Shown: one piece after another, positions 1 through 8,590 of the stretch | How positions within the stretch are numbered: position 1 is the first letter of the stretch | Layout: each line of letters opens with the position of its first letter | Assembly: GCF_003867015.1 (NCBI RefSeq) | Contig: NZ_CP032548.1 | Coordinates: 3,105,001 to 3,169,000, forward strand | Source: Tenacibaculum singaporense | GTDB lineage: Bacteria > Bacteroidota > Bacteroidia > Flavobacteriales > Flavobacteriaceae | Reading direction: 5' to 3' | DNA: 64,000 bases | Notes under the pieces: model-generated | Database searches by the model: none | The model's input: only the letters and a program-made list of their open reading frames with translations | Told to the model about the DNA's origin: nothing | Made by a program: the position numbers and the translations under genes

Positions 1-2
1 AT

Positions 3-266
3 ATTAGAAAAGGAGAAATTGTAGCCTTAGCTAATCTGCATAATGTTGATGCTGAAGTTTTTGAATTTGAAGTACATCCAGGTGCTAAAGTAACTCAAAA
101 AATAATTAGAGAATTACGCTTTCCTAGAGAAGCCATTATTGGAGGTGTAATTAGAAATGGAGAAGCATTAATGTCTTTTGGTGATTTTCAAATGCAAAGC
201 GGTGATAAAGCCATTGTTTTTTGTTTACCCGAGGCCATAAATATTGTAGAAGACCTATTCAAGTAA
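3..266 (+). CDS. trkA: Trk potassium uptake regulator TrkA, C-terminal fragment
   Basis: The window opens inside this gene; only the last 87 codons are present, in frame from base 3. The visible part reads as a TrkA-C (RCK_C) domain: a beta-rich stretch around VHPGAKVTQKIIRELRFPRE, then IIGGVIRNGEALMSFGD and a closing SGDKAIVFCLPEA. TrkA is the cytoplasmic NAD(H)/ATP-binding gating subunit of the Trk potassium uptake system. Its TAA stop shares its last base with the ATG of the following trkH (TAATG), so the two subunits are translationally coupled. The call rests on the domain pattern and the trkH neighbour. Confidence 0.85.
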   Translation: MRKGEIVALANLHNVDAEVFEFEVHPGAKVTQKIIRELRFPREAIIGGVIRNGEALMSFGDFQMQSGDKAIVFCLPEAINIVEDLFK

Positions 267-1765
267 TGGAGAGCCTTAATCTTAAATTAGTCTATCGTTT
301 TTTAGGAGTTACAGCAATCCTTAATGGATTGTTTATGTGGCTTGCTCTTCCTCTAAGTTTTTACTATGATGAATCCGCTAAATTAGGGATTTTAAACGCA
401 GGAATTATTACTATAGCCATTGGCTCTTTATTGTTTTTTTTCAATAAACCCGATAATAAAAACATTCATAAAAAAGAAGGATACCTTATCGTTACTTTAG
501 GATGGCTTACCTTATCGTTCACAGGAATGCTTCCTTACTTACTCACAGAAAGTATACCGAACGTAACTAATGCTTTTTTTGAAACAATTTCTGGTTACTC
601 AACCACAGGTTCATCTATTTTAACCGATATAGAATCTATGCCTAAGGGTATTTTATTTTGGCGAAGTTGTACACACTGGATTGGAGGCATGGGAATTATT
701 GTACTTACTATTGCTATTCTACCTTTATTAGGTATTGGAGGTATGCAACTTTTTATGGCAGAAGCTCCTGGACCTTCTGCTGATAAATTACATCCAAGAA
801 TTACTGATACAGCAAAACGTTTATGGCTAATTTATGTATTACTAACTGCTATTGAGTTTATATTATTAAAAGCAGCTGGAATGACTTGGTTTGATGCTAT
901 TAATCACGCTATGGCAACCGTAAGTACTGGTGGTTTTTCTACTAAAAATGCTAGTGTAGCTCATTGGAATGGTGCTCCATTAATTCAGTACATTATCATC
1001 TTTTTCATGTTTATTGCTGGTACTAATTTTGTACTCACCTATTTTGCCTTAAAAGGAAAAGTTAGAAAAGTTATACAAAGTGAAGAATTTAAATACTACT
1101 TTTTTGGTATTCTTGGAATAGCTACCATTGTAACTTTAATGATTATCTTTTTTCAAGATCCTAATCTACAAACTAGTATAGAACACCCTAGGGTATGGGG
1201 GAAAGTAGAAAGTGCTATAAGACATTCTTTATTCTCTGTTATATCTGTAGTAACTACAACTGGTTTTGTTACTGCCGATTTTACAATGTGGAGCTTTTTT
1301 GTTACCGCAATATTTTTCTCTTTATTTTTCTTAGGAGGATCTGCAGGGTCAACATCTGGAGGAGTGAAAATTGTTCGTCACATTATTATGTTGAAGAATA
1401 GCTTTCTTGAATTTAAAAAATCATTACACCCAAATGCCATAATACCTGTTCGCTATGATGGCAAAGCAGTTAATCAAACAATTATATTCAACATACTTTC
1501 ATTTTTTGTACTCTACATGTTGATTTTCATAATCGGTACTGTTGTTCTAGCCCTTTTAGGTTTAGATATAAAGTCTGCTTTAGGAGCATGCGCTTCTTCA
1601 TTAGGTAATATCGGACCTGCAATAGGTAGTGTTAGTCCTGTAGACAGTTTTAATCATTTATCAGCAGGTGCTAAATGGTTTTGCTCTTTTCTAATGTTAA
1701 TTGGCCGTCTGGAGCTATTTACTGTGTTAATTTTATTAACTCCATTTTTCTGGAGAAAAAACTAA
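266..1765 (+). CDS. trkH: Trk potassium transporter membrane subunit TrkH
   Basis: This 499-residue polytopic membrane protein is the pore subunit of a Trk/Ktr potassium uptake system in the inner membrane. Four selectivity-filter-like loops of the family are visible: SGYSTTGSS, MATVSTGGFST, SVVTTTGFVT and SSLGNIGPA. The GSAGSTSGGVK stretch is also typical of TrkH. An in-frame upstream start at 221 would add 15 residues that overlap the coding end of trkA. The ATG at 266 was chosen because it gives the usual TrkH N-terminus and a stop-start overlap (TAATG). The gene forms a two-gene operon with trkA. Confidence 0.92.
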   Translation: MESLNLKLVYRFLGVTAILNGLFMWLALPLSFYYDESAKLGILNAGIITIAIGSLLFFFNKPDNKNIHKKEGYLIVTLGWLTLSFTGMLPYLLTESIPNVTNAFFETISGYSTTGSSILTDIESMPKGILFWRSCTHWIGGMGIIVLTIAILPLLGIGGMQLFMAEAPGPSADKLHPRITDTAKRLWLIYVLLTAIEFILLKAAGMTWFDAINHAMATVSTGGFSTKNASVAHWNGAPLIQYIIIFFMFIAGTNFVLTYFALKGKVRKVIQSEEFKYYFFGILGIATIVTLMIIFFQDPNLQTSIEHPRVWGKVESAIRHSLFSVISVVTTTGFVTADFTMWSFFVTAIFFSLFFLGGSAGSTSGGVKIVRHIIMLKNSFLEFKKSLHPNAIIPVRYDGKAVNQTIIFNILSFFVLYMLIFIIGTVVLALLGLDIKSALGACASSLGNIGPAIGSVSPVDSFNHLSAGAKWFCSFLMLIGRLELFTVLILLTPFFWRKN

Positions 1766-1804
1766 CTTAGACAATACACTTACCAATAAATAACACTTCT
1801 GCTT

Positions 1805-1833
1805 AAACGTATATACCTTAAAAATATACGTTT
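1805..1833 (+). terminator. Inverted repeat after trkH, possible weak terminator
   Basis: AAACGTATA at 1805-1813 is repeated in inverse orientation as TATACGTTT at 1825-1833, with an 11-base loop. There is no long T-run after it, so termination is uncertain. The right arm overlaps a TACGTTTG string that fits the Bacteroidota -7 motif, so it may instead be a promoter or operator. Confidence 0.3.
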
Positions 1834-1864
1834 GCATATTAATCGAGTACGCTTAAACAATAGA

Positions 1865-1897
1865 ATTGAAGTTTAGTTCAGTTTGTTTTTAAATTTG
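1865..1897 (+). promoter_or_regulatory. Candidate Bacteroidota sigma-A promoter for the tail-collar gene
   Basis: A TTG at 1866-1868 lies 21 bases before TAAATTTG (1890-1897), matching the Bacteroidota pattern TTG-N(17-23)-TAnnTTTG. Transcription would start near 1904, leaving a leader of about 140 bases before the gene at 2045. The motif match is seen; promoter activity is inferred. Confidence 0.4.
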
Positions 1898-2044
1898 GTT
1901 ATAGAAAACAAATATTCAACATTTAGCAATTTTACACACTTGTAACAAAAACTGTAACCAACAAATAATTAATAAGTTACACAAAGCATATTGTTTTTTT
2001 TACTAAATTGTTGTTCTAAACATTAACTACTAAACTTTTTATTT

Positions 2045-2635
2045 ATGGAACCATTTATCGGAGAAATCGTCATGTTTGGAGGAAATTTTGCTCCAAGAGG
2101 TTGGGCGTTTTGCGATGGTCAATTATTGGCAATCTCTCAAAACACAGCTTTATTTTCAATTTTAGGCACCACTTACGGTGGTGACGGAAGAACTACTTTT
2201 GCTTTACCTGATTTAAGAGGTAGAGCACCAATAGGACCTAGAAATGGACCTGGCTTAAGTGATTATAGATTAGGTCAAAGAGGAGGGGTAGAAACGGTTA
2301 CCTTAAACATTACTCAAATGCCAAGTCATAATCATGCAACTCAAAACAATACAGCTGCTGACCAACATATTCAATTAAGTACTGATGCTGGTATTCGTAG
2401 TACTCCTCAGGCAGGAGATGTTCCTGCTGGAGCAAGTTTTGGATCTGGTATTAGTGCCACACCTGTAAATGCTTATGGACCAGCTAGCAATACTGTTAAT
2501 GGACAAACTATTAGTGCTAATGCTGGTTTGAATATACTTAATACAGGTGGAAACCTACCACATACTAATATACAACCTTATTTAGCTATTAATTATATTA
2601 TTGCTTTGGTAGGTGTTTTTCCTTCTAGAAATTAA
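2045..2635 (+). CDS. Phage tail collar domain protein (microcystin-dependent protein MdpB type)
   Basis: This 196-residue protein starts MEPFIGEIVMFGGNFAPRGW, the hallmark of the bacterial tail-collar family related to phage T4 gp12 and often labelled MdpB. The collar motif follows: GQLLAISQNTALFSILGTTYGGDGRTTFALPDLRGR cut by typical G/D turns. The second half is Gly/Ala/Asn/Thr-rich and ends in the conserved PYLAINYIIALVGVFPSRN block. No signal peptide is visible. There are no other phage structural genes nearby, so this is not a prophage. The next gene is a huge T9SS-sorted surface protein, and both may serve the cell surface. The function of stand-alone collar proteins is not established. 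Confidence 0.85.
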   Translation: MEPFIGEIVMFGGNFAPRGWAFCDGQLLAISQNTALFSILGTTYGGDGRTTFALPDLRGRAPIGPRNGPGLSDYRLGQRGGVETVTLNITQMPSHNHATQNNTAADQHIQLSTDAGIRSTPQAGDVPAGASFGSGISATPVNAYGPASNTVNGQTISANAGLNILNTGGNLPHTNIQPYLAINYIIALVGVFPSRN

Positions 2636-2664
2636 CTTATTTGCTATAATTCATTTGATAAAAT

Positions 2665-2693
2665 AAAACTCTAGTGAAAATCATTAGAGTTTT
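2665..2693 (+). terminator. Rho-independent terminator after the tail-collar gene
   Basis: AAAACTCTA (2665-2673) pairs with TAGAGTTTT (2685-2693) around an 11-base loop, just downstream of the stop codon of the tail-collar gene. The T-run is short but the placement is right. Confidence 0.6.
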
Positions 2694-2741
2694 ATCTATA
2701 AAATAGCTTTAATTATTTAACCAATCATATACTAAATAAAA

Positions 2742-5700
2742 ATGAAACATTATTACTTCAAACTCTTATTGAATATACTTGTTTATTCTGTGCTTATTTT
2801 TTCTAATAAGCAATTGAACGCTCAGACCCCTAGTACTATGGAATTTGGTTCATCAACTGTGGTTTTAGCAACTGGTACAAATCCTAGTGCAGATCAATCT
2901 GTTAATTCTCTTTTGAATAATTTTGATATGTCTAGTACTTCAGGTGCTTCATCTAGTGGGAATATCATTCTTGCTTTTGCTACAAGTGGAAACGGAGTGG
3001 GTACTGATGCTATTGGCGGAGCCTCTGATGCAGTATTAGCATGGGCTGGGAATGGTACTGCCTCTGTTGGTTCTGGAGCGCTATCAACAGATAGTGGAGG
3101 AGAAATTGGTATAACATCTATGCAATTTGCTTACCAGCAAGCTGTAGGTGCCAGTACTCTTAACTTTACATTCACTGGAAAAAAAGATGGTGCAACAGTA
3201 GGTACACTTGTCTTAGTAGCCCCTACTCATAATTCAGCTATTAGTATAGACCTCACCTCCCCAACAACTGGTTCCTTTTCAGATATTGATGAAATAGTTA
3301 TCACACCTGCTACTGAGATTTTTGGAGGATTCTCTATAGATGAAATGATAGTTACATCTGCTGTTTCAAACACAGCTCCAGTAATTGGAGGAACAACCGC
3401 TGGTCAAAGTGTGAATGATAATAGTACAATTTCTCCTTTTTCTAGTATTACAACCACAGATACTGATGGAGATAACTTATCAGCAACCATCACATTAGAT
3501 AATAATGCAAAAGGAATATTAACAGGTACGGGACTTTCTGGTACTGGTCCTTATACAATTGCAAGTACTACTCCCGCAGACTTACAAACAAAACTAAGAG
3601 CTTTATCGTTTAACCCAACAGACAATAGAACATCAACAACAGAAACCACCACTTTTACAGTAGTTGTTAATGATGGTACTGTTGATGATACGGACAACAC
3701 AACAACTGTAATTTCAAGCGCCGTTGCACCTGCTGTTTCAAGTGTGAGTGTACCTACCAATGCTACTTACGTAACAGGACAAAATTTAGATTTTACCATA
3801 AGCTTTGACGAGGAAGTAACTGTAAATACTACTGGTGGTATACCTCAAATAGCTATTACCATTGGAGCTACCATACGCCAAGCAACCTACATTAGCGGTA
3901 GTGGAACAAATGCTTTAGTTTTTAGACATACGGTTCTTTCAGGCGATCTAGATACTGACGGTATTGCTGTTGGTTCTTTAGCTACTAATGGTAGTACTTT
4001 AAAAGATTCTGGAGGAAAAGATGCAAATCTAACTTTAAACAACATTGGATCTACTACGGGAGTTTTAGTAGATGCTGTTGCTCCAACCGTAACAAGTGTA
4101 GCGACCCCTTCAGGTGGAACTTATGTTGCTGGACAAGATTTAAACTTTTTTGTTTTTTATAGTGAAAATATAACTGTAAATACTACTGGTGGTATACCTC
4201 AAATAGCTATCTCTATAGGTAGTGATACTCGTCAAGCTGCCTATGTTAGTGGTAGTGGAACAAATACTTTATTTTTTAGATACACAATACAGACTGGTGA
4301 TTTGGACACAGATGGAATAGCTGTCACAACTCTAACTGCTAATGGTGGTACACTAAAAGATGCTGCCAATAATGATGCTAACACTACCCTAAATAACATA
4401 GCAGATACTTCATCTGTTTTAGTAGATGCAGCTGCCCCAACTGTAACAAGTGTAGCAACCCCTTCAGGTGGAACTTATATTGCTGGGCAAGATTTAAACT
4501 TTTTTGTTTTTTATAATGAAAATATAACTGTAAATACTACTGGTGGTACACCTCAAATAGCTATCTCTATAGGTAGTGACACTCGTCAAGCTGTCTATGT
4601 TAGTGGTAGTGGAACAAGTACTTTACTTTTTAAATACACAGTACAAACTGGTGATTTGGACACAGACGGAATAGCTGTTACAACTCTAACTGCTAATGGT
4701 GGTACACTAAAAGATGCTGTTAATAATGATGCTAACACTACTCTAAATAATATAGCAAATACTTCAGCTGTTTTAGTAGATGCTGTTGCCCCTACCATAT
4801 CCAGTGTTTCAATACCTAACAATGCTGCCAAAGTAGGTGATGCTATTACCGTAACTATTACTGCTAATGAAGCTGGACTCCTTTTAAACACTGGACTTAT
4901 TAACGGAACAACAGTATCTGGACTTACCGATAACGGTGGCGGAAACTATACCGCTACTTATACCGTAGTAGAAGGAAATACTGATAGAGCTGCTGGAGAC
5001 GATATTCCTGTAAATTTTATTTTAACAGACGCTGCTGGTAATAACTCTTCTGCTTTTACTACTGCTATTAGTCAAAATGCAGACGCTATCGATGCGAATT
5101 CTCCTTCAATCACTAATGTTTCAATACCTAACAATGCTACCAAAGTAGGTGATGCTATTACCGTTACTATTACTGCTAATGAAGCCGGACTCCTTTTAAA
5201 CACTGGACTTATTAACGGAACAACTGTATCTGGACTTACCGATAACGGTGGCGGAAACTATACCGCTACTTATACCGTAGTAGAAGGAAATACTGATAGA
5301 GCTGCTGGAGACGATATTCCTGTAAATTTTATTTTAACAGACGCTGCTGGTAATAACTCTTCTGCTTTTACTACTGCTATTAGTCAAAATGCAGACGCTA
5401 TCGATGCGAATTCTCCTTCAGTTTCCAATGTTTCTGTTCCTTCTGATGCTACTTATACTACTGGTCAAAATTTAGATTTTACTGTTAATTTTAATGAAAA
5501 TACAAACGTAAATACTACCGGTGGAACTCCACAAATAGCTATAACCATTGGGACTACTACACGTCAAGCAGTTTATTTAAGTGGAAGCGGCACGAGTGCC
5601 TTAGTTTTTAGATATACAGTGCAATCAGGAGACTTAGATACTGATGGTATCGTAGTTGGTACATTAGCCCTAAATGGTGGTACGTTAAAAGACACTGCTA

Positions 5701-7217
5701 CTAACGATGCTAACCTCACATTAAATAGCGTTGGTTCTACTACTGCTGTTTTAGTAGGTTCACAAAACTTTACTTGGACTGGAGCTACCAATAATGATTG
5801 GCATACAGCTTCAAACTGGGATCTTAATAGTGTTCCGTCTACAAGCGCAGATATTGTTATTCCTTCTGGATTAACAAACTACCCAACGGCTTCATCAGCT
5901 GTTACTTTTAACTCTTTAACAATTAATAATGGAGCCTCTTTTATACCACAAAGTACTGTTACTGGTACTATAACTTATAAAAGAAATTTACCAACTACAA
6001 ACTGGTACTTAGTATCACCTCCTGTTGCTGGTGAAACTTTAGAAGATATTATTGCTAACCATACCTTGGCTTCTGGAACTGGTGGTAATTTAGGACTTGC
6101 TCCTTATAGCAATATTACTGGGCCTGCATGGTTATATGTTCAAAGTGGCAATACAGGAACAGTAACTAATGGAACAGGTGTTTCTATTAAGTTAGCTACT
6201 CCCGGAGAAGTTTCAATCAGTGGAACAGCTAATACTTCTAATATTGCTAAAGCTATTTCTACAGGTAGTAGAACTAACTACAACCTTGTAGGGAATCCGT
6301 ATACATCATACATTAATTCTGCTAGTTTTACAGCTGCAAACTCATCTATACTTACTAGTGAAACCATTTGGTTATGGAACGGTACACAATATACTACCCG
6401 AAATGCAGTTAATCCAATTGAAATTGCTCCTGGTCAAGGATTCTTTGTAGAAGCTGCAGCAAGCAACAATATTATCTTTGCTTTTTCAAACCAAAGTCAT
6501 CAAAATTCAGATACATTCATGAGGCAGGAACCTATTCCTTTAATTGAATTATTTGTTAACAATAACGATATCAAGAGGTCTACACAAGTCTTTTATGTTT
6601 CAGGAAAAACTACGGGATATGATAGAAGTTATGATTCAAAAATGTTTGGAGAAGACACTTCTGGCTTAGCTATTTTTACAGAACTACTCACTAATAATCA
6701 AGGGAAAAAATTAGCTATTCAAACGTTACCTGATAATGATTATGAAAATATGGTAGTTCCTGTTGGTTTAAGAGCATTGAGTGGTGAAGAGGTAACTTTT
6801 TCAATCAATACTAAAAATATACCAACAAGTATTAAAGTATATTTAGAAGATAGAATAAATAATGTTTTTACTAATTTATCTGAAGAAAACTACACTATTA
6901 CTCTTAACAAAGATTCAAACAGTATTGGACAGTTCTATTTACATACTAGTTCTAAGAACCTAGAAGCTCCTACTATAATTCCTTCTTTAGACAACGTTAG
7001 TATTTACAACTCTTCTAACAACGAAATTACAATTGTAGGACTTCAAGCTAAAGCCAATGTATCAGTTTATTCTGTTTTAGGTAAAGAGGTTTTAAATAAA
7101 AACATTACCTCTAATGGAGTTAGTAATATAACTCTTCCTAAAATATCTACTGGAATATACATTGTTAAGTTAAACTCTGATTTAGGAGAAATTTCTAAAA
7201 AAATAATTTTGAAATAA
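2742..7217 (+). CDS. Giant T9SS-sorted surface/secreted repeat protein
   Basis: This 1491-residue protein has an N-terminal signal peptide (about 1-27, hydrophobic LLLNILVYSVLIF, cleavage near NAQT). It has no recognised N-terminal domain. A block of Ig-like/cadherin-like surface repeats spans about residues 330-1005. Type A repeats (about 118 residues, motif VNTTGG.PQIAI.IG..TRQA.Y.SGSGT) occur four times. Between the third and fourth lie two nearly identical 104-residue type B repeats (IPNNA.KVGDAITVTITANEAGL). The C-terminus (VSVYSVLGKEVLNK ... ISTGIYIVKLN ... KKIILK) is a type A T9SS sorting domain, so the protein should cross the outer membrane and be anchored or released. An adhesin or matrix role is inferred. 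It lies between the tail-collar gene and the 59-residue peptide gene. Confidence 0.88.
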   Translation: MKHYYFKLLLNILVYSVLIFSNKQLNAQTPSTMEFGSSTVVLATGTNPSADQSVNSLLNNFDMSSTSGASSSGNIILAFATSGNGVGTDAIGGASDAVLAWAGNGTASVGSGALSTDSGGEIGITSMQFAYQQAVGASTLNFTFTGKKDGATVGTLVLVAPTHNSAISIDLTSPTTGSFSDIDEIVITPATEIFGGFSIDEMIVTSAVSNTAPVIGGTTAGQSVNDNSTISPFSSITTTDTDGDNLSATITLDNNAKGILTGTGLSGTGPYTIASTTPADLQTKLRALSFNPTDNRTSTTETTTFTVVVNDGTVDDTDNTTTVISSAVAPAVSSVSVPTNATYVTGQNLDFTISFDEEVTVNTTGGIPQIAITIGATIRQATYISGSGTNALVFRHTVLSGDLDTDGIAVGSLATNGSTLKDSGGKDANLTLNNIGSTTGVLVDAVAPTVTSVATPSGGTYVAGQDLNFFVFYSENITVNTTGGIPQIAISIGSDTRQAAYVSGSGTNTLFFRYTIQTGDLDTDGIAVTTLTANGGTLKDAANNDANTTLNNIADTSSVLVDAAAPTVTSVATPSGGTYIAGQDLNFFVFYNENITVNTTGGTPQIAISIGSDTRQAVYVSGSGTSTLLFKYTVQTGDLDTDGIAVTTLTANGGTLKDAVNNDANTTLNNIANTSAVLVDAVAPTISSVSIPNNAAKVGDAITVTITANEAGLLLNTGLINGTTVSGLTDNGGGNYTATYTVVEGNTDRAAGDDIPVNFILTDAAGNNSSAFTTAISQNADAIDANSPSITNVSIPNNATKVGDAITVTITANEAGLLLNTGLINGTTVSGLTDNGGGNYTATYTVVEGNTDRAAGDDIPVNFILTDAAGNNSSAFTTAISQNADAIDANSPSVSNVSVPSDATYTTGQNLDFTVNFNENTNVNTTGGTPQIAITIGTTTRQAVYLSGSGTSALVFRYTVQSGDLDTDGIVVGTLALNGGTLKDTATNDANLTLNSVGSTTAVLVGSQNFTWTGATNNDWHTASNWDLNSVPSTSADIVIPSGLTNYPTASSAVTFNSLTINNGASFIPQSTVTGTITYKRNLPTTNWYLVSPPVAGETLEDIIANHTLASGTGGNLGLAPYSNITGPAWLYVQSGNTGTVTNGTGVSIKLATPGEVSISGTANTSNIAKAISTGSRTNYNLVGNPYTSYINSASFTAANSSILTSETIWLWNGTQYTTRNAVNPIEIAPGQGFFVEAAASNNIIFAFSNQSHQNSDTFMRQEPIPLIELFVNNNDIKRSTQVFYVSGKTTGYDRSYDSKMFGEDTSGLAIFTELLTNNQGKKLAIQTLPDNDYENMVVPVGLRALSGEEVTFSINTKNIPTSIKVYLEDRINNVFTNLSEENYTITLNKDSNSIGQFYLHTSSKNLEAPTIIPSLDNVSIYNSSNNEITIVGLQAKANVSVYSVLGKEVLNKNITSNGVSNITLPKISTGIYIVKLNSDLGEISKKIILK
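4797..5420 (+). repeat. Two near-identical 312-bp tandem repeats inside the T9SS protein gene
   Basis: Two 312-bp (104-codon) units follow each other, 4797-5108 and 5109-5420. From about 4808 onward they differ at only a handful of bases. The flanking 354-bp type A repeats are clearly more diverged. This indicates recent duplication or gene conversion, and copy number may vary between strains. Confidence 0.9.
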
Positions 7218-7241
7218 TCGAACTATTAAAGTCTGATAATC

Positions 7242-7421
7242 ATGAAAAAAAACATAAAAAATACAAATCAAAATTCTAAAGATATTACTCGTAAAGAAGC
7301 CCTAAAAAAAATAGGAAGTTATGGTAAGTATGCCGCCTTAACTGCTTTAGGGACTTATATGATCTTAAATCCGCAAAAAGCGCAAGCTGCAAGCCCTGAG
7401 AGACCAGGAGATGGGTTTTAA
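7242..7421 (+). CDS. Short leader-like peptide, possible secreted or modified peptide precursor
   Basis: A 59-codon gene (ATG 7242, TAA 7419-7421) starts 24 bases after the T9SS protein and ends in a strong terminator. It has a basic, polar N-terminus (MKKNIKNTNQNSKDITRKEA), then a hydrophobic segment (KYAALTALGTYMIL), then NPQKAQAASPERPGDGF. The AQA|A string looks like a signal peptidase I site, which would leave a tail of only about 10 residues rich in Pro and Gly. It is followed by genes for a PqqD-HprK-like fusion and a nucleotidyltransferase, a setting seen around some ribosomal peptide loci. I recognise the general shape (TRKEALKK plus SP..PG tail) as recurring in Bacteroidota, but no function is known to me. 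Precursor status is inferred. Confidence 0.65.
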   Translation: MKKNIKNTNQNSKDITRKEALKKIGSYGKYAALTALGTYMILNPQKAQAASPERPGDGF

Positions 7422-7441
7422 AAAACATTTTCATTCAAAAG

Positions 7442-7467
7442 AACCCCGAAGAGTTTTCGGGGTTTTT
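7442..7467 (+). terminator. Rho-independent terminator after the short peptide gene
   Basis: The stem AACCCCGAA (7442-7450) pairs with TTCGGGGTT (7456-7464) around GAGTT, followed by a T-run to 7467. It separates the peptide gene from the downstream PqqD-HprK-like gene and would let the short transcript accumulate independently. Confidence 0.85.
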
Positions 7468-7483
7468 GTATTTTGACAAGTAT

Positions 7484-8590
7484 ATGACCACAAAGAAACT
7501 CGAAAATAAACAGGTTGTTTGGTTTCAAGATAATAATGAATATCTTGTTGTAGAACCTCTAATTGCAGAAACGTTGTCTCTTCTAGACAAAAAAATCAGC
7601 AAAAAAGAAATTGTTTCTCAAATAACTAAGCAAGTCAACATTCCTTCTCAACAAGCAATTGACCTTGTTGCAGATATCGAGACTTTACTTATTTCTTCAG
7701 AAGAAAAAAACAATAAAAAGTTACCACCAGTAACTAGGCCTAAAACTTTTGAGGTTATAAAATACTACAGTGTAAATAGTTTGCTATTTAAAGTAAGTTA
7801 TGCTTCTGATACCGAAGCTTTCTTAATACATCCAAAATTTGCTCATTTAGAAATTGACAAAATAGCTCAAACAGATCATCATTTTGAGGTATACAATGAC
7901 ACCAAATCTATTTCTTTTTCTGTTGACGATGCCCTTATTGGTACTTGGAGCTTAAAAGAAGTGCATTACTTTCAAGGGAAATTTTCAATGGAACTAGTGC
8001 AAAAAATCCATAAAAAAAAAGAAGATGAATGGATAGGTGTTTTTCATGCTTCAGCAGTTAGCAATCACAACAATTCTATTTTATTTTTAGGAGACTCTGG
8101 AAATGGAAAAAGCACGTCATTGGCATTATTACAAGCCAGTGGATTCACTTGTTTAGCTGATGATTTTGTGCCTGTTGACAACTCTTTAAATGTACATAGT
8201 TTTCCTTCTGCTATATCTATCAAAAAAAACAGTTTAGAAACACTACTTCCAATCTACCCTGAATTAAAAACATCTGCTCAATTTCATTTTAAAAAATTAA
8301 ATAAAATTGTTCGCTACCTACCTACAAACAATCACGATTACTCACTAAAACTTCCTTGTAAAGCTTTAATTTTTATTAAATATAAAAAAGATAGTGATTT
8401 GATTTTTAACAAAATTTCGAACATTACAGCTTTTGAACAATTAGTTCCAGATTCGTGGTTATCTCCAATTCCTCAGAATGCTAAACTTTTTTTAGATTGG
8501 TTTGAAAAATTACCTTGCTATCAATTAACCTATTCTGATAATGAAAAAATGATTGAAACTGTAAAAAAAGTATTTGCTAATGAATTATAA
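7484..8590 (+). CDS. PqqD-like domain fused to an HPr-kinase-like P-loop protein
   Basis: This protein has 368 residues from the ATG at 7484. A TTG at 7466 lies in the preceding terminator and is rejected as start. Residues about 1-75 resemble PqqD: a beta strand (VVWFQDNNEYLVVEP), then helices (IAETLSLLDKKISKKEIVSQI). PqqD-type domains are RiPP recognition elements that bind leader peptides. From about residue 185 the protein resembles HPr serine kinase: Walker A GDSGNGKST (about 203-211) and the acidic CLADDFVPV strand. HprK homologues in some lasso-peptide clusters phosphorylate the peptide. The gene overlaps the downstream nucleotidyltransferase by 11 bases. Recognising and phosphorylating a peptide is a plausible but inferred role. 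A polysaccharide-related function cannot be excluded. Confidence 0.75.
   Translation: MTTKKLENKQVVWFQDNNEYLVVEPLIAETLSLLDKKISKKEIVSQITKQVNIPSQQAIDLVADIETLLISSEEKNNKKLPPVTRPKTFEVIKYYSVNSLLFKVSYASDTEAFLIHPKFAHLEIDKIAQTDHHFEVYNDTKSISFSVDDALIGTWSLKEVHYFQGKFSMELVQKIHKKKEDEWIGVFHASAVSNHNNSILFLGDSGNGKSTSLALLQASGFTCLADDFVPVDNSLNVHSFPSAISIKKNSLETLLPIYPELKTSAQFHFKKLNKIVRYLPTNNHDYSLKLPCKALIFIKYKKDSDLIFNKISNITAFEQLVPDSWLSPIPQNAKLFLDWFEKLPCYQLTYSDNEKMIETVKKVFANEL

Noticed and set aside
2045-2635. Prophage signature from the tail-collar gene
   Set aside because: No capsid, terminase, tail or lysis genes lie nearby. Stand-alone collar proteins are common in Bacteroidota chromosomes.
3551-3760. Frames opposite the T9SS protein gene (here and at 4595-4891 and 5573-5791)
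   Set aside because: They are antisense shadows of Thr/Val-rich repeats, with no start context or domain.
7466-7483. TTG start for the PqqD-HprK-like gene at 7466
   Set aside because: It lies in the T-run of the preceding terminator. The ATG at 7484 gives the normal PqqD-like N-terminus.
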